The position numbers and the translations under genes are program-made. 5,058 bases of DNA from Candidatus Omnitrophota bacterium (GTDB taxonomy: Bacteria > Omnitrophota > Gorgyraeia > Zapsychrales > Zapsychraceae): contig JAGQKQ010000144.1 of the NCBI GenBank assembly GCA_020430005.1, positions 1 to 5,058 of the forward strand. The letters run 5' to 3'. Positions 1 through 5,058 of the stretch are shown in pieces (positions within the stretch are counted from its first letter, which is position 1; every line of letters starts with the position of its first letter). The notes under the pieces were generated by a model that saw only the letters and a list, made by a program, of their open reading frames with translations, ran no database searches and was not told where the DNA came from.

Positions 1-1
1 A

Positions 2-637
2 GAGTTGGTTTTTGATTATTCAGGAACGAAGGATACCAAAATCACTATGCTTGAACATTTAATTGGGAAAAGCGGAACATTGACTGTCTCCGAGATTTCG
101 ATTGAAGCCCTTGAAAAAGAGGAATACGTAATTCCAGTTGGGTTTGACAATGACGGGGCTTCATTGACCGAAGAACAGTGTTTCCGGCTTTTTTCATTGC
201 CTGCAAACGTGGTAGAGGAAAATTGTGATGTTGTACCGAATCCAGATTTTAGTCGTACTTTAGAGTCTAGAAAAATGGACATTATTGAGGACATAGAACA
301 GCGGAATACCAGATTTTTTGAAGATGAGATGGGTAAGCTTGATAAATGGGCTGATGACTTGAAAAAAGCGCTTGAAGCAGAGATTAAAGAGTTGGATAAA
401 GAAATTAAGCAGTTGAAACGCGAGGCTAAAAGAATCCCTGTCTTAAAAGATAAACTTAAAGTACAGAGACAAATTAAAGATTGGGAAAAAAAGCGTAAAG
501 AGAAAAGATCCAAGCTCTTTGAAGAGCAAGATGCTATTGAAGAACAAAAAGACGCTTTAATCGAGAGTATAGAAAGCCGGTTGAAGCAAAAAACAACTAT
601 TAGTGAGTTATTTAAAATTAAGTGGAGAATACAATGA
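2..637 (+). CDS. SNF2-type helicase, C-terminal part (5' end outside window)
   Basis: This is the tail of a larger protein. The frame is open to the left edge with no stop, and the first residues (E-LVFDYSG) look like interior sequence, so the TTG at position 5 is a leucine codon and not a start. No helicase motifs lie inside the window; the assignment rests on recalling this tail from large SNF2/DEAD-like helicases of defence islands (DISARM DrmD-like and relatives). The visible part has a mixed alpha/beta stretch to about nt 260. A strongly charged helical, probably coiled-coil tail follows (about nt 269-590), with the recognisable block FFEDEMGKLDKWADDLKKAL from nt 314 and later KKRKEKRSKLFEEQD. 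It ends in a short hydrophobic strand, LFKIKWRIQ. Inferred role: ATP-driven translocation on or remodelling of DNA, with the tail as a partner-docking arm. The stop overlaps the next start (ATGA). The family is fairly sure and the exact subfamily is not. Confidence 0.8.
   Translation, partial: ELVFDYSGTKDTKITMLEHLIGKSGTLTVSEISIEALEKEEYVIPVGFDNDGASLTEEQCFRLFSLPANVVEENCDVVPNPDFSRTLESRKMDIIEDIEQRNTRFFEDEMGKLDKWADDLKKALEAEIKELDKEIKQLKREAKRIPVLKDKLKVQRQIKDWEKKRKEKRSKLFEEQDAIEEQKDALIESIESRLKQKTTISELFKIKWRIQ
624..627 (+). promoter_or_regulatory. Ribosome binding site for the 62-residue ORF
   Basis: GGAG lies 6 nt before the ATG at 634. This favours ATG 634 over the in-frame GTG at 622, which would place the Shine-Dalgarno sequence inside the coding region. 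The site lies within the last codons of the helicase gene, as expected for translational coupling. Confidence 0.6.
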
Positions 638-822
638 CAAAACCACTTGATGAAGAAATATTTACTGAGTTCACCAAGTCTGTAAAGGATAAGAATATTC
701 TTTATGACGCCGTTCTTACAGAATTAAATGGTTTTATCACAAAATCAAAAGTTGCCGAAGAAGATTGGGGTTTGTTAATAGACAAGGATTGTTTTCCTTC
801 TAAGAGAGATGAAAATGAGTAG
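634..822 (+). CDS. Small acidic protein of unknown function between helicase and ABC ATPase
   Basis: I do not recognise this 62-residue protein. It starts MTKPLDEEIF and is rich in Asp, Glu and Lys. It appears mostly helical, with a short hydrophobic centre (NILYDAVLTELNGFI) followed by an EEDWGLLID segment. It has no cysteine pairs, signal peptide, membrane span or catalytic motif. It is likely a real gene because a GGAG site precedes ATG 634, the start overlaps the helicase stop by 4 nt (ATGA), and its end overlaps the ATPase start by 8 nt. Its place directly before an SMC-like ABC ATPase is the slot held by the small middle component of ABC-three-component systems. That is a positional analogy only, since I see no sequence match to a named middle-component family. 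It could equally be a regulatory or adaptor subunit for the helicase or the ATPase. Coupled overlaps on both sides suggest it is made in step with its neighbours. Confidence 0.72.
   Translation: MTKPLDEEIFTEFTKSVKDKNILYDAVLTELNGFITKSKVAEEDWGLLIDKDCFPSKRDENE
803..808 (+). promoter_or_regulatory. Ribosome binding site deciding the ATPase start
   Basis: AGAGAG-type purine tract ends at 808. It touches the ATG at 809 but sits 6 nt before the ATG at 815, so ATG 815 (MSSVKIKQIK) is the better-spaced start. The two choices differ by only two residues. Confidence 0.5.
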
Positions 823-3094
823 CGTTAAAATTAAACAAATTAAGTTAAGGAAATTCAGAGGAGCTACTGACGAAACTACCATTGATTTTGATTGTCAGAA
901 ACATATGGTGGTTATTTTCGGTGAAAATGGTACAGGTAAGACAACTATTCTGGATTCTGTTGATTTTGCCTGTAATCAATGCCCGGAGGTTTCATTAAAA
1001 AATAAGAGTGTGGGAAAGAATAAATATAAGTACTTGAATTCTCTTGCGTCTAAGCTTGATGAGCTAGAAGTTGAGGTGACGACATCGCAAGATATTACAT
1101 CTTCAGCCAAGCTTGTAAGCAAAGGGGAGGTTTCCGTTAGTGAAGAGCTTCCGCCAGTTGAAATCCTAAGAAGGGATTCTATCCTTAAAATAGTTACAGG
1201 GCAGCCTAAAGAGCGGTTTAACGAAATACGCAATATGGTTTCCTTTCCAAGAATTAAGCAAATGGAAGATGCTCTTCGTTTGTACTATAAGAATGTACAG
1301 GAAGCCTTGAATGAGGCTACAAAAGAATATCAGCAAGCTGAAACGGCACTTAATGAAACTTGGAAGAATGTAGGTAATAAAGAAAAGGAAGCTTTGGAAT
1401 GGGCAAAAGAGCGTTCTGCTGTTAATAAGGATGATTTAGAAAAAGATAAGAATCTTTGGGAAGAAGTAGTACAAAAGGCAGAATCTTTAAAATTAAAAAC
1501 AGAACTACTTGAATCTAAGAAATCTGAGTATGTTTCAACCCAGACGGCTATTCAGAAAAAGAAAGATGAATTACAAGAAAATGTAAAAGGGGAAGCAAAA
1601 AAAGAGGGGTTGGTTCCTCTTCTGGAAAAAGCGAAAGATTATATTGAAAATCACGATAATCTTCCCGAATGCCCGGTCTGTTCAAATAATATACAACGGG
1701 ACGATCTTCTTGCTGATATTTCTAGTCGAATTGATAAGATGAAAGATTTAAAACGAATTCAGGATGAACTTAGCCGTCTGGAGAAAGATCAAGAAATTCA
1801 GCAAAGACAAATCAAGGAATCAGAGGATTCTATCAGTCAACCGGTTGCCGATATAAAGGCATTGTTTGATAATAAGCAGGATGAAAAATTGAAGAATCCT
1901 AGCATGGTATTGGGTTATCTAACAGCTTGGAAAACTAAAGCTGGCGAGAAGCAGAAGGAATTCAATCAAATTGAATTAATACAATTATCCTATAAAACTT
2001 ATTGTGAGAAAAAAGAGGATGCGGAAAACAGTTCAAAGAAATCAGATAAAGCAAAAGAATTGCTAGATGAATTGGAGCGAATTAGAAAAGCAAAGGTAGA
2101 TGGGGTTCTGAAAACGATATCAACCTCTGTTGAGCGGATGTACATTAAGGTTCACCCTAATGAAGGCATTGGAGCAGTTAAGTTTTATTTGGATGCAAAA
2201 AAAGCTGAATCGTTAGAATTTGACGGTGATTTTCAAGGGAGTTCTGTTCCACCTCAAGCATACTATAGTGAATCTCATTTAGATACTCTGGGAGTTTGTA
2301 TCTTTTTAGCTTTGGCACAGTATAAAGGCGCCGATGGAATATTGCTGTTGGATGATGTTTTAACTTCTGTAGACCAACAGCATATGGATCGTATTATTAA
2401 TATGCTTGAAGAGGAGTCTGGTAATTTCGGACAAATTATTATTTCAACACATTATCGACCTTGGCGGGATAAATATCGTATGCCAGCGCAGCAGAAAAAC
2501 AATGTGGAATTGATTGAATTGTTGCCTTGGAGTTCGGATGCCGGGGTGAGGCATACTCGAACAAAGTTTTTTGTTGATGAGATTAGAGATTTAATAAATG
2601 AACAGGTATTCAATCGCCAAAGTGTAGCTTCTAAGGCAGGTGTCTTGTTGGAGCATATTTTGGATGAAGTTGTATTAAAATATTCTTTAAGAGTACCACG
2701 CAGACCCGTACAAAAGTATACTCTAAATGAGTTGTTTAATGCGATAGATTCTCAGATGAGAAAGTTGTTGAAGATTACAAAGGGTGTAACAGCACCAGTT
2801 CAATTACAGCAGAATTTAACTGACTTGCATAATAGTGTTTTTATAAGAAATGAGGTGGGTGGGCATTACAATGAGACTGGCGCTTTGTTAAGCGATGACC
2901 AAGTAAAGGATTTTGGTAGCTTGGTTGTTAGTTTTGCTGAATTAATGCTTTGTGATACCTGCGGGGCTTTTCCAAACAAGAATAAATCCGGTTCATATTG
3001 GGAATGCGGGTGTGGACAAATGAAATTAGAACCTCTGGTGCGGCCAGGTGGACAATTAATGGGGGTTGTTAGTGCCGAAGAAGCAAAAGCTTGA
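815..3094 (+). CDS. RecF/SMC-like ABC ATPase with zinc hook and C-terminal R-x5-H/zinc-ribbon domain
   Basis: A 759-residue cytoplasmic DNA-linked ATPase; numbering is from ATG 815. The N-terminal half-head has IKLRKFRG and Walker A GENGTGKT (36-43). RRDSILKIVTGQPKERF (119-135) is a segment I associate with RecF/ABC-3C-type ATPases. Charged coiled coil runs about 150-265 and 300-440. Between the arms sits LPECPVC (283-289; C286, C289), a Rad50-type zinc hook expected to join two molecules. The second half-head has an ABC-signature-like YYSESHLDTLG (483-493), Walker B LLLDDVLTSVD (510-520), where D514 replaces the usual Glu as in RecF, and switch H546 in STHYRPW. An extra domain (about 565-759) follows. 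It contains RNEVGGH (R678-H684), compatible with the R-x4-6-H motif of HEPN folds, then C713xxC716 and C731xC733, a probable zinc ribbon. Inferred role: sensing DNA ends or structures and switching an effector. It overlaps both neighbours. ABC membership is firm; the C-terminal function is open. Confidence 0.9.
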   Translation: MSSVKIKQIKLRKFRGATDETTIDFDCQKHMVVIFGENGTGKTTILDSVDFACNQCPEVSLKNKSVGKNKYKYLNSLASKLDELEVEVTTSQDITSSAKLVSKGEVSVSEELPPVEILRRDSILKIVTGQPKERFNEIRNMVSFPRIKQMEDALRLYYKNVQEALNEATKEYQQAETALNETWKNVGNKEKEALEWAKERSAVNKDDLEKDKNLWEEVVQKAESLKLKTELLESKKSEYVSTQTAIQKKKDELQENVKGEAKKEGLVPLLEKAKDYIENHDNLPECPVCSNNIQRDDLLADISSRIDKMKDLKRIQDELSRLEKDQEIQQRQIKESEDSISQPVADIKALFDNKQDEKLKNPSMVLGYLTAWKTKAGEKQKEFNQIELIQLSYKTYCEKKEDAENSSKKSDKAKELLDELERIRKAKVDGVLKTISTSVERMYIKVHPNEGIGAVKFYLDAKKAESLEFDGDFQGSSVPPQAYYSESHLDTLGVCIFLALAQYKGADGILLLDDVLTSVDQQHMDRIINMLEEESGNFGQIIISTHYRPWRDKYRMPAQQKNNVELIELLPWSSDAGVRHTRTKFFVDEIRDLINEQVFNRQSVASKAGVLLEHILDEVVLKYSLRVPRRPVQKYTLNELFNAIDSQMRKLLKITKGVTAPVQLQQNLTDLHNSVFIRNEVGGHYNETGALLSDDQVKDFGSLVVSFAELMLCDTCGAFPNKNKSGSYWECGCGQMKLEPLVRPGGQLMGVVSAEEAKA
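3061..3065 (+). promoter_or_regulatory. G-rich ribosome binding site candidate for the methyltransferase
   Basis: A GGGGG run inside the ATPase 3' end lies 6 nt before the GTG at 3072. It supports GTG 3072 over TTG 3066, which abuts the run. It is a modest match to the Shine-Dalgarno consensus, so coupling to ATPase translation probably helps initiation. Confidence 0.4.
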
Positions 3095-4817
3095 ATTAAC
3101 ATGGATTGGAAAAAATGAAGAGCCTAGGCTTGAGCCAAGGATTCTTGTAGAAGATTCTTCAAAATCATATGGAGATAAGAATACGAATAATATGCTTATT
3201 CATGGTGATAATCTACTTGCCTTGAAAGCATTGGAACAAAATTATTCAGGAAAAATTAAATGCATATACATTGATCCGCCATATAACACAGGAAATGCTT
3301 TTGAACATTATGATGATGCTTTAGAGCATTCTTTATGGCTTACTCTGATGAAACCACGATTAGAAATATTAAAAAAGTTGTTAAGTAATGATGGATTTAT
3401 ATGTTGTCAAATAGATGACAGCGAGGGGCATTATTTAAAAATATTGTTAGACGAAGTATTTGGTAGATTAAATTATCTATCAACATTTTTTGTGCAGGTT
3501 AGATATGCATCAAAGACTTTGAAACAAGATATGGATTTTCATAAACAAATTGAACAAATTCATGTTTATCGTAAAGAATACGGAGCAAAGCCAATACTCA
3601 AACAGATTGATACGTCTGTTGAGAAATTCAACTACTACGTTCAAGAAATTGGTCAGGGAACCGAAATTGAATTAGGAGGAAAAAGGGTAATTAAATTCAG
3701 CAAAGAAGATTACGAAATAAAAAAGGGGGAAGGGACTGAGCAAGGGTTAAAGGAAATATGGGCTTCAGGAACCATTTTGGATGGGAATTCATCTGGACGA
3801 TTTTTTAGGGATTATTTGTCTGGTCGTGTAAGTGACGATGGATTAGGTGTCTTATATAAAGTATACGGTATAGGTGATGATCAATTTGATTATAGATATT
3901 TTACTGGCCCGAAAAGAGAAGGTGCAACGAAAGGGAAGTATTATCAAGGAGTTCCAGTCAGTCAATTAGGTGAAAACTCTCAAAGTCAAACTCGACCAAT
4001 AGAAAACTTCTATGATATGGCAGCTGAGTTTGGTAATTGCCGTCTGGAAGGAGGTGCCGACTTTAGAAGCGGGAAAAAACCCGAAAAATTATTGGAGCTT
4101 ATACTAAAACATTTTTCAAGTACAGGAGACATTATATTGGATTCATTCCTTGGTTCGGGGACAACTTCGGCAGTCGCACATAAAATGGGCAGAAAATGGA
4201 TAGGAATTGAACTAGGGGAACACTGTTATACTCATTGTTTACCTAGATTATCTAGGGTTTGCGATGGTACAGATCAAGGCGGTATCTCAAAAGCGGTAGA
4301 TTGGAAAGGTGGCGGTGGTTTTAAATTCTATGAGCTTGCTCCAAGCCTTCTTAAGAAAGATAAGCATGATAATTGGGTTATTGATGAAAAATATAATCCA
4401 GATATGCTTGCGGCAGCTATGGCAAAACATGAAGGATTCCAATATTCACCACATGAGGAATTGTATTGGAAACAAGGACAATCAACAGAAAAGGATTTTA
4501 TATTTACTACAACCCGCATGGTGACCGCATCGCAATTAGATGGCATTGTAGAAGAAATGCGGGAGGATGAAAGTTTACTTATCTGCTGTAAGGCGTATCA
4601 GAAGGCATGTGAGAATAAATATTCCAATATAACGATTAAGAAAATACCGAATATGCTTCTGGGACGATGCGAATTCGGAAAAGAAGATTACAGTTTAAAT
4701 ATTATTGATATGGCGGATAGCGAAGACGATGAAGAATTTATTCCGGTTGGCCCTCATGAGGGCAAAAAGATAAAAAGTAAGAAAACTAAGCAAGATTCAC
4801 AGGAAACTCTTTTTTAA
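3072..4817 (+). CDS. Type III Mod-like beta-class DNA methyltransferase
   Basis: A site-specific DNA methyltransferase of 581 residues that transfers a methyl group from S-adenosylmethionine, most likely to adenine N6. The start is GTG 3072, giving M-PKKQKLELTWIGK, the N-terminus I recall for this family; TTG 3066 would add two residues. Order of motifs: LIHGDNLLALKAL just ahead of the catalytic IYIDPPYNTGN (D68-P69-P70-Y71), then a variable middle (about 130-330) likely to hold the target-recognition domain. Next come a motif X-like EKLLELILKHF and the cofactor-binding loop DSFLGSGTT (from D357). Catalytic motif before cofactor motif is the beta-class order, typical of type III Mod. A C-terminal domain (about 410-545) follows. 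The tail is acidic then basic and ends QETLF (577-581), which fits a sliding-clamp-binding peptide. The gene overlaps the ATPase by 23 nt and lies 11 nt before a Res-like gene, its expected restriction partner. The target sequence cannot be read from the protein by eye. Confidence 0.93.
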   Translation: MPKKQKLELTWIGKNEEPRLEPRILVEDSSKSYGDKNTNNMLIHGDNLLALKALEQNYSGKIKCIYIDPPYNTGNAFEHYDDALEHSLWLTLMKPRLEILKKLLSNDGFICCQIDDSEGHYLKILLDEVFGRLNYLSTFFVQVRYASKTLKQDMDFHKQIEQIHVYRKEYGAKPILKQIDTSVEKFNYYVQEIGQGTEIELGGKRVIKFSKEDYEIKKGEGTEQGLKEIWASGTILDGNSSGRFFRDYLSGRVSDDGLGVLYKVYGIGDDQFDYRYFTGPKREGATKGKYYQGVPVSQLGENSQSQTRPIENFYDMAAEFGNCRLEGGADFRSGKKPEKLLELILKHFSSTGDIILDSFLGSGTTSAVAHKMGRKWIGIELGEHCYTHCLPRLSRVCDGTDQGGISKAVDWKGGGGFKFYELAPSLLKKDKHDNWVIDEKYNPDMLAAAMAKHEGFQYSPHEELYWKQGQSTEKDFIFTTTRMVTASQLDGIVEEMREDESLLICCKAYQKACENKYSNITIKKIPNMLLGRCEFGKEDYSLNIIDMADSEDDEEFIPVGPHEGKKIKSKKTKQDSQETLF

Positions 4818-4820
4818 GGA
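4816..4820 (+). promoter_or_regulatory. Ribosome binding site for the Res-like gene
   Basis: AAGGA, overlapping the methyltransferase stop codon, sits 8 nt before the ATG at 4829. This is the cleanest Shine-Dalgarno match in the window and supports that start. Confidence 0.7.
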
Positions 4821-4828
4821 CGAATTGA

Positions 4829-5058
4829 ATGGATAGAACTGCTCAAATGATATCAAACAGGTTAAGTCTACGGGTTCCTCAAAAAAGGAGTTTAGAGATT
4901 CTTAACGAATTGACGGATAAACTGGAACTTCAAAAAGATATTGATTTAGCCGTTGAATTTGGGAAAGTCAAAAGTTTATATCCAACTTGTTCTGATTTTG
5001 AGCGGGAATTTCCCTCATTGTGTTTTGCGCTTGCTACCGGAGTAGGTAAAACACGGTT
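4829..5058 (+). CDS. Type III Res-like DEAD/DEAH helicase-nuclease, N-terminal part (3' end outside window)
   Basis: Only the first 76 residues are present; the frame stays open to the right edge. The protein begins MDRTAQMISNRLSLRVPQKR, followed by LEILNELTDKLEL, a helical lead-in. It reaches FPSLCFALATGVGKTR, with Walker A ATGVGKT (A69-T75) of a superfamily 2 helicase. The segment LYPTCSDFEREFPSLCFALATG is one I recall from type III restriction subunit R/DEAD-box proteins sitting next to this kind of methyltransferase. Expected role: ATP-dependent DNA translocation with cleavage when the site is unmethylated. The DEAH box, the later helicase motifs and any PD-(D/E)xK nuclease domain fall outside the window, so nuclease activity is inferred from context. 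It lies 11 nt after the methyltransferase with a good AAGGA site, so the two are almost certainly co-expressed. Confidence 0.85.
   Translation, partial: MDRTAQMISNRLSLRVPQKRSLEILNELTDKLELQKDIDLAVEFGKVKSLYPTCSDFEREFPSLCFALATGVGKTR

Noticed and set aside
486..492. A7 homopolymers at 486-492, 1597-1603 and 2197-2203 as possible phase-variation tracts
   Set aside because: Seven-base A runs are common in Lys-rich AT-rich genes. None lies in the mod gene, where type III phase variation is usual, and all frames are intact.
16..513. Minus-strand 165-codon open frame opposite the helicase tail
   Set aside because: It mirrors the charged coiled coil on the other strand and gives a Ser/Leu/Phe-rich product with no recognisable domain. 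The plus-strand gene explains the region.
622..633. GTG at 622 as start of the small protein
   Set aside because: It would lengthen the overlap with the helicase gene and put the GGAG site inside the coding sequence. ATG 634 with the ATGA overlap is better supported.
4242..4256. Near-perfect inverted repeat CCTAGAT-T-ATCTAGG inside the methyltransferase gene
   Set aside because: The loop is a single base, so it cannot form a good hairpin. It lies in conserved coding sequence and has no T-tract, so it is not a terminator. An operator within the gene is possible but unsupported; chance is likely in AT-rich DNA.
4309..4524. Plus-strand 71-codon frame inside the methyltransferase gene, and a minus-strand frame at 4328-4546
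   Set aside because: Both are fully embedded in a well-supported gene, lack convincing start signals and show no recognisable protein features.
4809..4828. T-run at the end of the methyltransferase gene as a terminator
   Set aside because: There is no GC-rich stem before the T6 run. The run codes for the final Leu-Phe residues and is directly followed by the ribosome binding site of the next gene.

Overview
This AT-rich window is packed with plus-strand genes. It reads as the middle of one anti-phage or DNA-modification operon, cut at both ends by the window edges. No rRNA, tRNA, tRNA-like, CRISPR or transposon sequence is visible. The host cannot be named. Standard-code genes, ATG/GTG starts with purine-rich ribosome binding sites and overlapping genes show a bacterium, and the cluster type is commonly carried by mobile defence islands, so base composition is a weak guide to the host.

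Layout, left to right: (1) 2-637, the C-terminal ~211 residues of a large SNF2-type helicase of the defence-island kind, ending in a long charged helical tail. (2) 634-822, an unrecognised 62-residue acidic protein. (3) 815-3094, a 759-residue RecF/SMC-like ABC ATPase with a Rad50-type CPVC hook in the middle of a coiled coil. It also has an extra C-terminal domain with an R-x5-H motif and a CxxC/CxC zinc ribbon. (4) 3072-4817, a beta-class DNA methyltransferase of type III Mod type (DPPY before FxGxG). (5) 4829-5058, the first 76 residues of a type III Res-like DEAD/DEAH helicase-nuclease, cut just after its Walker A motif.

The first three junctions overlap (4, 8 and 23 nt) and the fourth has an 11-nt gap. 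No terminator or clear promoter lies between genes, so all five are probably made from one transcript whose promoter lies to the left of the window. The inferred division of labour is that Mod marks self DNA, and Res with the SNF2 translocase attacks or remodels unmarked DNA. The zinc-hook ABC ATPase, with its small partner, would act as a DNA-end or structure sensor or a regulated effector arm. This resembles a type III restriction-modification system fused by gene order to an ABC-ATPase module related to the ABC-three-component idea. The individual families are known. The role of the ATPase C-terminal domain and of the small protein cannot be assigned from the sequence.
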